36,426 bases of DNA from Armatimonadetes bacterium UBA5352 (GTDB lineage Bacteria; Armatimonadota; Zipacnadia; Zipacnadales; UBA5352): contig DHPY01000086.1 of assembly GCA_002411015.1 (NCBI GenBank), positions 2,161 through 38,586 of the forward strand, in the 5' to 3' direction. Positions 24,385-32,252 of this stretch are shown one piece after another. Both the position numbers and the translations under genes were made by a program. The notes below the pieces were generated by a model that saw only the letters and a list, made by a program, of their open reading frames with translations, made no database searches and was not told the origin of the DNA. Position 1 is the stretch's first letter. Each line of letters begins with the position of its first letter.

Positions 24385-25482
24385 TCAGCGAACAAGTATT
24401 CCGGCGCGCTCAAGCGTCCTGCCCTCGTAGGTGACGGAGATTGCGGGCCAGCCCGCGAGTTGGCTCAGGAAGCGCGGCCCGCTCTCCGTGGTGATCATCG
24501 TGTCCTCGGACTTCGTGCCGGTGATGGATGGGTTCCACGCGAAGGGCTGGTTGAGCAGCACGGTCTCATTGCACTCGGACGAGCCCTTGTACTCGCGCCC
24601 GGCGTAGCCGGTGGCGCCGCCCTGGTGGTGCAGCCGCCACTCATCAGCGTAGCCGGTCTCCTGGTATGCGGCCACGGCCTTCGCGAAGACATCCGCGATG
24701 TTCGCGCCCGGCACGCTCTCGAGGTTGAAGCAGGCATCCACGTAGCAGCACGCCGCGTGCTTGTCGCGAAGCTCAGCAGGCGGCTCTCCGAAGTGCACCA
24801 TGCGCGTCGCGAAGACGCCGAGGCCCCACTTCGTGACGCCGATGACCAGCATCGCGTGGCGCTCGAGACGCCTGTCGGTCGGGATCGGGTGGCGGTAGCG
24901 GCGCACGCGCTCGTCGGTCGCCACCAGCGCCACGAACGGCTGCGCGCCCGCCTCGAAGGCGCGGCGCATCAGCAGCGACGCGATCTGGTGCTCGGTCATC
25001 CCGGGCTCGATCTCGCGACCGGTCTCGGCAATCGCCTCCGAAGCCGCAGCGGCGATGATCTCGTAGCGCGCGATCTCCGGCTCCATGAGCTGCCAGCGAA
25101 GGCGGTTGAAGCTGCTGGAGAGGTCCTGCGCCCACGGAAGCGGCGTATCGGAGCCGAAGGGCCCGGTCGCGACGGTCGCGAGCATCTCCTCCGTATCGCG
25201 CTCGTCCCACTGCATCGAGTGGATCTCGAAGGGCAGCTCGCCGACCTCCTCGTCCTCAAGCCGCGGCGCCTCGATGCTGTCGGTGAGCAGATACTGCCCG
25301 TTCGGGGTGACGACGAGCGAGGCGACGCCGGCCTCCGTGCTCAGGACGACATGCGAGCTTCCGCCTGCAGTCAGCCAGGCGAAGTTCGCCCGCGTGTTGA
25401 TGACCATCGCGCCGATGTCGGCGTCCTTGATGAACGAACGCACCCGCTCCAGCTTCGCATTGACCTCGTCCACTCGGGTCAT
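24385..25482 (-). CDS. M24 (Xaa-Pro peptidase-like) fold protein lacking most metal ligands
   Basis: The 365-residue protein has the layout of aminopeptidase-P-type proteins: a creatinase-like N-terminal domain (1-130, with MVINTRANFAWLTAGGSSH) and a pita-bread C-terminal domain from about 134. In active M24 enzymes two Asp, one His and two Glu bind two metals. Here the first Asp region reads MLVIGVTKWGLGVFATRMVH (211-230) with no Asp. The EPG region reads QPFAWNPS, losing that Glu. A His (285/286, HHQGGATGY) and the last Glu (326, in SEDTM) remain. Metal-dependent peptidase activity is therefore doubtful; creatinase shows this fold can work without metal. It overlaps galK by 4 nt (ATGA) and precedes smc by 51 nt. 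Confidence 0.8.
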   Translation of the reverse strand: MTRVDEVNAKLERVRSFIKDADIGAMVINTRANFAWLTAGGSSHVVLSTEAGVASLVVTPNGQYLLTDSIEAPRLEDEEVGELPFEIHSMQWDERDTEEMLATVATGPFGSDTPLPWAQDLSSSFNRLRWQLMEPEIARYEIIAAAASEAIAETGREIEPGMTEHQIASLLMRRAFEAGAQPFVALVATDERVRRYRHPIPTDRRLERHAMLVIGVTKWGLGVFATRMVHFGEPPAELRDKHAACCYVDACFNLESVPGANIADVFAKAVAAYQETGYADEWRLHHQGGATGYAGREYKGSSECNETVLLNQPFAWNPSITGTKSEDTMITTESGPRFLSQLAGWPAISVTYEGRTLERAGILVR

Positions 25483-26669
25483 CGCTCTCCCTCGCCCTCC
25501 CGCGGCATGAGCCCCGCTCCATCCGCGGGGGCCGTCGCGAAGATATGCGGCTGCAGGCCCGTCTGCGCCTGGTAGCGCCCGGCAACCTGCGCCGCGAAGT
25601 CATCCACTGCCGTGGCCTCGACCAGCGCGAGTACGCAGCCGCCGAAGCCCGCTCCGAAGAGCCGCGCGCCGAAGCAGCCCGGCTGGCTCAGCGCCGCGTC
25701 GCGCATCGCCTCAAGCTCCTCGCAGCTCACCTCGTAGTCATCGCGCAGGCTGACATGGCTGGCGCTGAGCAGTTCGCCCAGCAGCGGCATGTCGCCGGCC
25801 TCCAGCGCCTCCACGCCCGCCTGCACCCGCGCGTTCTCGGTCACAACATGCCGCGCGCGGCGCAGAAGCGTCTCGTCGAGCACCCCGGCGCGCTCCGCGA
25901 GCATCGCCTCGTCAACATCGCGCAGCGCGGCCGCTCCAAGGAGCGCCGCCGCGCGCTCGCACTCCTCACGCCGCTCGTTGTAGGCCGACTCGACCAGCTC
26001 GCGGGGCTTCTTCGTGTCGCAGACGACAAAGCGTGCGTCGGTGGAGCGCATCGGGACCATGCGCCGCTCGCGCGTGCGGCAGTCGAGCCACATCGCATGG
26101 CCCGCGCGCCCGAAGATCGACGCGAACTGGTCCATGATGCCGCAGTGCATCCCGACGTAGTCGCTCTCGGCGCGCTGGCAGAGCAGCGCCAGCGCCTCGG
26201 GCTCGATGGCGCAGCCGGCAAGGGTGCTGAACGCCAGCGCGCTCGCGACCTCGATCGCGGCCGATGATGACACGCCGCCTGCGATCGGCAGGTCGCTTGC
26301 GATCGCCACGTCGGCTCCCACGACGGGGCAGCCCTCGGCCATCAGTTCGCTGGCTACGCCGGCGAGGTAGTCCCACCAGCGCCCCCAAGGGCCCTGATCG
26401 AGCCGCCTGATGTCGAAGTCGGCCTCACTCTCGTCACAGTCGGTCCAGGCGCGGATGAGGTGGTCGTCACGCGCCGCGACGGCAACCGTGGTGGCCTGCT
26501 CAGTCGCCACCGCCAGCACAAAGCCCTCGTTGTAGTCGGTATGTCCGCCAAGTACCTCAAGCCGCCCCGGGGCGCGGGCAATGACCTCCGCCTCCCGCTC
26601 GCAACAGTCCTCCAGGCCAGCCAACGCTGCACGGCAAAGCGGCTCATCGGGGGCACACTGATTATACAT
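25479..26669 (-). CDS. galK: Galactokinase family GHMP kinase
   Basis: The 396-residue protein is a GHMP sugar kinase. It has the galactokinase-type motif APGRLEVLGGHTDYNEGF (33-50) with Arg 36, the ATP-binding DLPIAGGVSSSAA (126-138), GIMDQFAS with the catalytic Asp 180, and a C-terminal GARLFGAGFGGCVLALV. The usual GEHTDYN is GGHTDYN here, and the VNLIGE stretch is VEVLGG-like, a variant seen in some bacterial galactokinase-like kinases. Galactose is therefore the likely but not proven substrate. ATG 26669 has AGGGGG 8 nt upstream, but a consensus promoter's -10 box overlaps codons 2-3 (see promoter). If that promoter is used, translation must begin later, for instance at TTG 26624. No other Leloir gene is nearby. 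Confidence 0.87.
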   Translation of the reverse strand: MYNQCAPDEPLCRAALAGLEDCCEREAEVIARAPGRLEVLGGHTDYNEGFVLAVATEQATTVAVAARDDHLIRAWTDCDESEADFDIRRLDQGPWGRWWDYLAGVASELMAEGCPVVGADVAIASDLPIAGGVSSSAAIEVASALAFSTLAGCAIEPEALALLCQRAESDYVGMHCGIMDQFASIFGRAGHAMWLDCRTRERRMVPMRSTDARFVVCDTKKPRELVESAYNERREECERAAALLGAAALRDVDEAMLAERAGVLDETLLRRARHVVTENARVQAGVEALEAGDMPLLGELLSASHVSLRDDYEVSCEELEAMRDAALSQPGCFGARLFGAGFGGCVLALVEATAVDDFAAQVAGRYQAQTGLQPHIFATAPADGAGLMPREGEGER

Positions 26670-26688
26670 GACGACTACCCCCTGTCAA
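26661..26688 (-). promoter_or_regulatory. Consensus sigma-70 promoter overlapping the galK start
   Basis: On the minus strand a perfect TTGACA (26688-26683) and a perfect TATAAT (26666-26661) are separated by 16 nt. It sits in the 40-nt gap after the UroD-like gene, and the -10 box is codons 2-3 of the galK reading frame. Transcription would begin near 26654, downstream of the ATG at 26669. It may start a separate galK-M24-smc-ftsY transcript. Confidence 0.75.
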
Positions 26689-26709
26689 CGCGCCACCGAG
26701 GCAATGCGA

Positions 26710-27768
26710 CTAATACTGTCCATGTTTTCGCACCAGTTCCATAACATACTTGTAGCTCTCAAAGCTCACGTTGTCCGGCACCGAGTGGTCGCTGTGGTAG
26801 ATGTAGCCGCCGCCGCGTTTCGCGAGGCCGATCTTCGTCGCGATCTCCTCCTCGATCAGGCGCGGGTCACCACTGGCCATCTTCCGCACGTCTATCCCGC
26901 CCATGAAGGCCAGCCGCTCGCCGAACTTCTCCTTAAGGCCGATCAGGTCCATGCCCGCCTTGACCTCCAGCGGCTGCAGGCAGTCGAAGCCGGCCTCGAT
27001 GAGGTCAGGCACGAGTGCTGTAACGTTGCCACAGGAATGCAGGATCACCTTCAGGCCGTAGCGGTGGAAGAAGTCGCAGACTTCCGCGTGCGCGGGCTTG
27101 CACAGGTCGCGGTACATCCTCGGCGAGAACAGCGGCCCGTTGCGGTAGCCCATGTCATCGTAGAGGAAGGCGCCGTCAAAGACGAAGCCGCCCTCGATCA
27201 TCAGCTCCGCGCTGCGGATGATCATGTCGCTCCAGGTCATGAAGATATCGGCGCACCACTCGGGGTCGGTGGCCATCGCCATGAGGAGACGCTCGGAGCC
27301 CACGACCGCCTGGGTCTTGTCGTAGCCGGTCGCCGTGCGGTAGGGGAACCACAGGCCGTTCTCCCGCGCGTGGCGCATTGCGAGGAGTCCAGCCTCCCAG
27401 TTGACCCGGTCGCGCCCGATGGTCATCGTCTCCTTCCACGCGAACCAGGCCTCGGGAGTGGTGACCGTGAAGTCGATGCACTCGGGCGTGGAGGTGGAGT
27501 GCTTGAAGCTCTTGCGCAGCGCGCCGTTGGCGTCCCACACGATCCGATACTCGTCCGTCTCCTCAACGAGTTGCGGCTCGAGGCCAAGCGTCAGGTTGGC
27601 CCCGACGCCGCTCATCTCGTAGCCGAAGTACTCGCGCGGCGCGACGCTCGGCGGCAGGCCTTCGCGATGCCAGCGTGCGATCGTGGTGGCCCAGGGCGAG
27701 TCGTCGATCGGCACGCGGTCGCCCTCCCGGTGCGCCAGCGCGCAGTCCATGCGCTCCTTACCGGTCAT
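26710..27768 (-). CDS. Uroporphyrinogen decarboxylase family protein (methyltransferase-like, HxC)
   Basis: This 352-residue protein has the UroD (PF01208) fold, shared by uroporphyrinogen decarboxylases and by cobalamin-dependent methyltransferases such as MtaA and CmuA. Typical segments are FLYDDMGYRNGPLFSPRMYR (201-220) and VILHSCGNVTALVPDLIEAG. The HSC at 244-246 is the His-x-Cys zinc pair of the MtaA type, and the N-terminal URO-D decarboxylase signature is absent, so a methyltransferase-like role is more likely than haem synthesis. The third Cys ligand of MtaA is not obvious; the equivalent stretch reads GGYIYHSDHSVPDNVS. ATG 27768 overlaps the upstream gene's stop by 4 nt, with GGGAGG 10 nt upstream. 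A distant paralogue is encoded at 35169-36218. Confidence 0.88.
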   Translation of the reverse strand: MTGKERMDCALAHREGDRVPIDDSPWATTIARWHREGLPPSVAPREYFGYEMSGVGANLTLGLEPQLVEETDEYRIVWDANGALRKSFKHSTSTPECIDFTVTTPEAWFAWKETMTIGRDRVNWEAGLLAMRHARENGLWFPYRTATGYDKTQAVVGSERLLMAMATDPEWCADIFMTWSDMIIRSAELMIEGGFVFDGAFLYDDMGYRNGPLFSPRMYRDLCKPAHAEVCDFFHRYGLKVILHSCGNVTALVPDLIEAGFDCLQPLEVKAGMDLIGLKEKFGERLAFMGGIDVRKMASGDPRLIEEEIATKIGLAKRGGGYIYHSDHSVPDNVSFESYKYVMELVRKHGQY

Positions 27769-28397
27769 GCCCCGTCATCCTCCCGTATGATAGGATCTGC
27801 CGCACGATAGACGCGGAAGCCGCCGCGCACAGCCACCTGCTCGACCTGGGCGAAGCGTGCCTCCAGCTCACGCTGGAGCGTCTTCGCGCCCTTCTTCGTA
27901 GCCGCGACCATCCAAAAGCTCCCGCCCGGGTTGAGTATCTCAGCCGCCTGCTCGAAGAGCGCGATCACCGCCGCGCGCCCGGCGCTGATCGGCGGGTTGC
28001 AGACCACCGCGTCGAAGCTGCGGTCTCCGAGTACTTCCGTCGCACTACCCGCGATGACCTCTGCCTCGACGCGATTGCGCCGGAGATTCTGCCGCGCAAG
28101 CTGGCAGGCGCGCTCGTTGATGTCCACCATCACCACGTGCAGCTCCGGCCATGTGCGCGCCGCCACGACGCCAATCAGCCCCCACGCACAGCCCCAGTCG
28201 AGGATGCTGCGAGCGTCGTCAAGCTCCATCTGCTCCGCCAGCAGACGGCTGCCCGCGTCCACCTTCCCGTAGGAGAACACGCCGCGGTCTGTGACGAAGC
28301 TCAGGCGATGCCCGCGGACCTCTGCCTGGATGATGCGAGGTTCGCTCGGCACCTCCGGGCGCTCCACGAAGTAGTGGGTGCGGGCGCTATCGCTCAT
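27765..28397 (-). CDS. RsmC/RlmG-like class I methyltransferase
   Basis: The 210-residue protein matches the methyltransferase-small domain of RsmC and RlmG. FSYGKVDAGSRLLAEQM precedes motif I ILDWGCAWGLIGVVAARTWP, then VVMVDINERACQLARQN and the catalytic-type CNPPISAGRAAV. NPP motifs of this kind methylate exocyclic amines of guanine in rRNA (m2G), so an rRNA m2G role is a reasonable guess. ATG 28397 is preferred to GTG 28418 because AAGGAGA lies 8-14 nt upstream of the ATG. It overlaps the metallophosphoesterase gene by 11 nt and the UroD-like gene by 4 nt. Confidence 0.87.
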   Translation of the reverse strand: MSDSARTHYFVERPEVPSEPRIIQAEVRGHRLSFVTDRGVFSYGKVDAGSRLLAEQMELDDARSILDWGCAWGLIGVVAARTWPELHVVMVDINERACQLARQNLRRNRVEAEVIAGSATEVLGDRSFDAVVCNPPISAGRAAVIALFEQAAEILNPGGSFWMVAATKKGAKTLQRELEARFAQVEQVAVRGGFRVYRAADPIIREDDGA

Positions 28398-29316
28398 CGC
28401 AGGCGTCTCCTTCGGCACCCTCCGCCACCAGCTCGATCACCAGAATCTCCGGCGGGCAGGCCAGGCGCGCCGGGATCACGCCCATGCCGACGCCGCGGGA
28501 GACGTAGAGCAGCGGCCCGCCGGCGGTGCAGGCGCGTAGCGATGCGCCGTTGGTGAGAACCTCCGAGTGATCGAGCAACCGCCGCGGCATCTCCGCGCCC
28601 TCTTCGTAGCGGAACAGGCCGGAGGCGAGGCGGCGCGGGTAGGTGCCGTGGGTGAAGTGGGCCTCGCAACCCGGCAGCCGGATCTGCCCCCCATGGGAGT
28701 GGCCAACGAGAGTGATGGCGGCGCCGAGGTGAGGGAACTGCCGGAAGAGTGCCGGTGAGTGGCAGATGGCGATGCGCAGGTCGGCCGGAATGTCAGCCTG
28801 TGCGGCCGTAGCGTCAACATCGGCTCGCCCCCAGACCGGATCGTCCACGCCCAGGAGAAGCAGCTCTGCATCGCCGAGGCGCACGGTCGCGGCCTCGTTG
28901 AGCAGCAACTCGCCGCCGCTCGCGAGGAACGACTCCTGCAGCGCGTCGAGGTCCAGGTGCTGATGGTGATCGGCGTTGCCTGCCACGCCGAAGGTCGGCT
29001 GGAGGCTGCTCAGGCGCCGCACAAGCTCCAGGGCCCTGGCATGGTTGGGCGTTTCGGCAGCGTAGTCGCCGCCAAACAGAAGGAGGTCGGGACGCTCGCA
29101 CTCAAGTGCTGCCGCAAGGTCGTCGGCGGGCACGTGCAGGCGGCCGACGTGCAGGTCTGAGAGGAAGACGATCCGTCTGCCCTGAAGATCGGGGTGCAGG
29201 GCCGGTACCAGCAGCTCCAGATGGGTGATCTGCAGCTGCCGGCCACTGCGGCTCATGAGCAGCCGAGCGACCACGATGATGACAAAGAGGAGTGCGGCGC
29301 TGAGGATCCAGGTCAC
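28387..29316 (-). CDS. Membrane-anchored metallophosphoesterase (YkuE/YaeI-like)
   Basis: The 309-residue protein starts with a transmembrane helix (about 3-18, WILSAALLFVIIVVARLL) and continues with the calcineurin-like phosphoesterase motifs: FLSDLHVGRLHV (D-x-H), LLLFGGDYAAE, GVAGNADHHQHLD (in place of GNHD), AICHSPALF and TLVGHSHGGQIRLPG. The order fits the YaeI/YkuE group, which includes UDP-2,3-diacylglucosamine-independent lipid phosphatases; the substrate is unknown. Note GNAD rather than the usual GNHD, which alters one conserved residue. GTG 29316 has GGGAG about 10 nt upstream. It follows the next gene by 37 nt. Confidence 0.88.
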   Translation of the reverse strand: MTWILSAALLFVIIVVARLLMSRSGRQLQITHLELLVPALHPDLQGRRIVFLSDLHVGRLHVPADDLAAALECERPDLLLFGGDYAAETPNHARALELVRRLSSLQPTFGVAGNADHHQHLDLDALQESFLASGGELLLNEAATVRLGDAELLLLGVDDPVWGRADVDATAAQADIPADLRIAICHSPALFRQFPHLGAAITLVGHSHGGQIRLPGCEAHFTHGTYPRRLASGLFRYEEGAEMPRRLLDHSEVLTNGASLRACTAGGPLLYVSRGVGMGVIPARLACPPEILVIELVAEGAEGDACDER

Positions 29317-29353
29317 CTGCCACCCACTCCCGGCCTGATCCGGTGGTGTGGGC

Positions 29354-29992
29354 TCAACGCCCGCCGACCCACCCGGTCACGGTCATCACGTCGGGGCGCA
29401 CCTCCACCCGCTCCACGCGCACGTTGCGATCGCCGATGAGCTGCTGGATCCCACGCTCAAGCTCCTGGCGCACCTGTTGCTGGATAGCCGCGGGCGCGTG
29501 CAGGCGGCCGAGGAGCACCTCATCCACCTCGACTACGACGCGGCCGTCGCTGACGGCGGGCCTGCCCCGCACGGTGAGCGGGATCGTGCTGCCGCGGTAC
29601 TGGACGTTCCCGGTGCCGGCGATGCTGCCGTCGCCGAAGTAGATCTTCAGATCGCGCACACCAGAGCCGCCCGCGTCAACGATCATCTCGTTGATCTCCG
29701 ACTCGCGCAACACCATCGCCACCTGCGCCGGCTGATTGGCACGGGCGGCCTGCTGCACCTGCTGTATCTGCCGCTCGATCGGGGGGGCGGCGGGCGCTGC
29801 GCTGCCACCTGCCGAGCCGCCGCCTGATGAGCCTGCTGAGGCCTCCGGGGGGAGCGGTGGCTCGCCGGTCACCATGCCCCAGATGATCGCGAGCGCGATG
29901 AGGCCGAGCAGCACGGCGGCTCCGCAGCCGATGCCGAACCAGCCGAGGGTGCTGATCGTGCGGCCGCTTTTGCGCTGCACTCGTCGCGACAT
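29354..29992 (-). CDS. Membrane-anchored protein, possibly LmeA/YpmS-like
   Basis: The 212-residue protein has a basic N-terminus, one transmembrane helix (about 17-40, LGWFGIGCGAAVLLGLIALA), a Gly/Ser/Pro/Ala-rich linker (about 45-70) and a C-terminal domain of beta-strand character. That domain contains ESEINEMIVDAGGSGVRDLK, GTGNVQYRGSTIPLTV and VEVDEVLLGRLHAP. The 'x-ESEIN...' start followed by a 'v.i.fgdG...GtG.v' strand pattern recalls LmeA/DUF2993 and YpmS/DUF2140 lipid-contacting domains, but I cannot confirm the family. It sits 12 nt after pth. No function is assigned. Confidence 0.65.
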   Translation of the reverse strand: MSRRVQRKSGRTISTLGWFGIGCGAAVLLGLIALAIIWGMVTGEPPLPPEASAGSSGGGSAGGSAAPAAPPIERQIQQVQQAARANQPAQVAMVLRESEINEMIVDAGGSGVRDLKIYFGDGSIAGTGNVQYRGSTIPLTVRGRPAVSDGRVVVEVDEVLLGRLHAPAAIQQQVRQELERGIQQLIGDRNVRVERVEVRPDVMTVTGWVGGR

Positions 29993-30004
29993 GTGGAACG
30001 GGCC

Positions 30005-30565
30005 TCAGGAGTTGAACGCGTTCATGGCGGCCTCGATGCCGTCGGAGATCGCCATCTCAATGCATGCGCGCGCGCGTTTGACGGCCTCCTCAGCGGCCTC
30101 GCGCTCGGCAGAGTCGAACTCAGAGAGGACGAAGTCGCGAGCGTTCATGCCCGCCGGCGGCCGGCCGATACCCACGCGCAGGCGCGGGTAATCGCTTGTG
30201 CCGAGCTTCTCGTTGATGGACTTGAGCCCGTTGTGTCCGCCCGCGGAGCCGCCTCGGCGCAGTCTGAGTTGGCCGAGTTCGAGGTTGAGGTCGTCAACGA
30301 TCACGATCAGGTCCTCAGGAGCCAGGTTGTGCATGTGGCACAGGCGCAGCACAGCCACGCCACTGGCATTCATCATCGTCAGTGGCAGCGCGAGGAGGGT
30401 GGGTTTGCCGGCGACCATGCCGGTGCCTGCAAGCGCGGCTGCGCGAGCGCGCCCGATCTTGATCCGGTGCGCGCTCGCGAGCGCGTAGATGACGTCAAAC
30501 CCGATGTTGTGGCGCGTCCGATCATACTCGTCCCCGGGGTTCCCGAGGCCGATAATGCCCCACAT
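30005..30565 (-). CDS. pth: Peptidyl-tRNA hydrolase
   Basis: Pth recycles peptidyl-tRNAs that drop off the ribosome. The 186-residue protein has the complete active site: Asn 9 in IGLGNPGDEYDRTRHNIGF, catalytic His 19, Asn 66 in TMMNASG, Asp 91 in VIVDDLNLELG and Asn 112 in GGSAGGHNGLKS. Length is normal. It follows rplY by 18 nt, a very common arrangement (L25/CTC-pth). The N-terminus MWGIIGLGNPG is the family start, so ATG 30565 is secure. Confidence 0.97.
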   Translation of the reverse strand: MWGIIGLGNPGDEYDRTRHNIGFDVIYALASAHRIKIGRARAAALAGTGMVAGKPTLLALPLTMMNASGVAVLRLCHMHNLAPEDLIVIVDDLNLELGQLRLRRGGSAGGHNGLKSINEKLGTSDYPRLRVGIGRPPAGMNARDFVLSEFDSAEREAAEEAVKRARACIEMAISDGIEAAMNAFNS

Positions 30566-30583
30566 GGTCTGATCCCCCGGTCG

Positions 30584-31279
30584 CTATGCTTCGCCGCCCT
30601 CGCCGCTCTCCTCTTCGGGCTTGAGGCGCTCGGCCTCCTCGACCTCGCCGCCGACCTCAAGGTCCACGAGCGACTCGAGTTCCTCATCGGTGCGCGTCTC
30701 AAGCTGGGCCTCGGAGATGGGGGCAACGATGGAGAGGACGACCTGATCTGTCTCCTGCATGTAGGTGATGCCCTCAATCTCCGGCAGATCGCCGATCGAG
30801 CGGCCGTCACCGATGTGCATGCCATCGATGCTGATGGGGATGCTCGAAGGGATGGCGGTTGGCAGGCACTGGACCGACACCGTGTGCAGACTCTGGTCGA
30901 GAACGCCACCATCGTCCTCCACGCCCGGAGCCTCACCGAGGATGTCCAGCGGCACCTCGACCACGATAAGCTCGGTCAGCGATACCCACTGGAAGTCCAC
31001 GCTCAGGGGCGCGCGGGTGACCGGATCGCGCTGGACAACCTTGATCATCGCGGCCACGGACGATTCGCGCTCCACGCCTGCGAGGTCCAGATCGATCAGC
31101 AGGTTGGCGCCGGCGCCACTGGTGAGGTGATGGAGATCGGATTCGGACACGGAGAGGTGCTGGGTGTCACGGTGGAGACCGTAGACGACACCCGGAATGG
31201 ACCCACTCGCACGCGCGCGACGTGCTGCGCTCTTGCCTGTCTCCTGGCGGGGTTCCACTTTGAGCTGAACGAGTTCCAT
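30584..31279 (-). CDS. rplY: 50S ribosomal protein L25/general stress protein Ctc (TL5 type)
   Basis: The 231-residue protein binds 5S rRNA. It has an L25 N-terminal domain (MELVQLKVEPRQETGKSAAR, then SGSIPGVVYG) and the C-terminal TL5/CTC domain with VEVPLDILGEAPGVEDDGGV and DGMHIGDGRSIGDLP, plus an acidic tail of about 30 residues. ATG 31279 is clear: AGGAGG lies 8 nt upstream and the family begins here. The frame is open as far as 31456, but that stretch is tRNA-Gln read as protein. It is 85 nt downstream of the tRNA and 18 nt before pth. Confidence 0.95.
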   Translation of the reverse strand: MELVQLKVEPRQETGKSAARRARASGSIPGVVYGLHRDTQHLSVSESDLHHLTSGAGANLLIDLDLAGVERESSVAAMIKVVQRDPVTRAPLSVDFQWVSLTELIVVEVPLDILGEAPGVEDDGGVLDQSLHTVSVQCLPTAIPSSIPISIDGMHIGDGRSIGDLPEIEGITYMQETDQVVLSIVAPISEAQLETRTDEELESLVDLEVGGEVEEAERLKPEEESGEGGEA

Positions 31280-31364
31280 CTTCTCTGCCTCCTGTATCAA
31301 TGCGGCACGCGGGCGGCGCGACCGCGATTGATAGCTTCGGTAAAGCTTGTGCGTCAATTGATGG

Positions 31365-31439
31365 TGGCTGGGGCGGCAGGGTTCGAACCTGCGAATACGG
31401 GATCCAAAGTCCCGCGCCTTACCACTTGGCGACGCCCCA
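31365..31439 (-). tRNA. tRNA-Gln (anticodon TTG), CCA encoded
   Basis: The 75-nt minus-strand sequence folds as a full cloverleaf. The acceptor is TGGGGCG (31439-31433) with CGCCCCA (31375-31369), discriminator G and an encoded CCA (31367-31365). The anticodon arm is CGGGA-CTTTGGA-TCCCG with TTG, and the T arm contains GTTCGAACC. U1-A72 and a G discriminator are typical tRNA-Gln identity features. It begins 18 nt after the nucleotidyltransferase stop and lies 85 nt before rplY on the same strand, so it is probably cut out of a messenger or made from the internal promoter near 31875-31847. Confidence 0.96.
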
Positions 31440-31457
31440 GCATCGCCGTGGCGCACG

Positions 31458-32252
31458 CTACAAAGTCGCCGACCGCTTCATGAGGAAGCAGTTTGCGAGT
31501 TCGAGATCCTCCGGGTGGTCAACGTCAAAGCCGATCTCCGGCCACTGCACCGGCACAGCCGCCAGCTTCGTCCCGAGCATCTCACCGCCGCGGCGCTCGA
31601 GGTCACTGATGCTCAGCGTCCCCGCCAGCAGCCGCAGGACGAAGCGGAATCCGAAGATCCTGGCCATCCCTATCGGGCTCTTGCGGCGGTCAAGGGTCCG
31701 TGCGATCGCCGGCGCCTGTGTCACCACGAATCGCCGTGAGACGATGGCGAGATTGCCACCGGTGAAACGGCCTTCCCGCAGCCGGGCCACCGTCTTGCCC
31801 CGACCTGGGAAGGCCTGGTCGAATGAATCAGCACGCACTACAGGATATGATAACCCACATTGCGTGTCTTGACAAGAGCTTACGAATCCGTCCACGGCCG
31901 CGGAGGTCAGGAGCGGCAGGTCCGCGGTGACGATCAGCACCTCCTCCTGCGTCGGACAAGCCTCCACCGCCGCGACGAACGAGTCGATCATCCGCTCGCC
32001 GCCCGCCGGGAACACCGGCACGTCGGGAGGCATGGCGCCGCTGAGACTGAGCGTGCGCGCGGGCGATCCGATCGCAATGATATCCTGCACCGTCTCTGCT
32101 TTGCGCAGCGCATCCAGCACGTACTCGATCAGCGGCCGACCGCCGATCTGCGCCAGCGCTTTGCAGGGTGCGTTGGAGGCTGCGGCGACCTCGTTGTCCG
32201 GGCCGCCACCCGCAAGTATCGCTGCCGTGAGTCTCCTTTCGGAGGGACTCAC
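31458..32252 (-). CDS. MobA-like nucleotidyltransferase family protein
   Basis: The 264-residue protein starts a Rossmann-like NTP-transferase domain with AAILAGGGPDNEVAAASNAP (the LAGG signature, then KALAQIGGRPLIEYVLDAL) and has VLIVTADLPLL (metal-binding Asp) and FTGGNLAIVSRRF. This is the NTP_transf_3/MobA-like superfamily; the substrate is unknown, and a molybdopterin role is not implied. GTG 32252 overlaps the ispE stop by 4 nt (GTGA), which is better supported than the upstream GTG at 32318. ispE neighbours of this type are seen in several Gram-positive phyla. The coding region contains an AT-richer segment with an apparent promoter. Confidence 0.87.
   Translation of the reverse strand: MSPSERRLTAAILAGGGPDNEVAAASNAPCKALAQIGGRPLIEYVLDALRKAETVQDIIAIGSPARTLSLSGAMPPDVPVFPAGGERMIDSFVAAVEACPTQEEVLIVTADLPLLTSAAVDGFVSSCQDTQCGLSYPVVRADSFDQAFPGRGKTVARLREGRFTGGNLAIVSRRFVVTQAPAIARTLDRRKSPIGMARIFGFRFVLRLLAGTLSISDLERRGGEMLGTKLAAVPVQWPEIGFDVDHPEDLELANCFLMKRSATL
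31847..31875 (-). promoter_or_regulatory. Internal promoter candidate upstream of tRNA-Gln-rplY-pth
   Basis: On the minus strand TTGTCA (31875-31870) is followed after 17 nt by TATCAT (31852-31847), inside the nucleotidyltransferase gene. The surrounding 60 nt are visibly AT-richer than the rest of that gene. It lies about 410 nt before the tRNA, so it could uncouple tRNA-Gln-rplY-pth from the upstream operon. Confidence 0.4.

Noticed and set aside
31280..31456. N-terminal extension of the rplY frame
   Set aside because: The extension translates tRNA-Gln and intergenic sequence; a strong ribosome site at 31279 defines the true start.
29993..31483. A 496-codon + strand frame spanning pth, rplY and the tRNA
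   Set aside because: It reads through the antisense of three recognised genes including a tRNA, so it cannot be a real protein gene.
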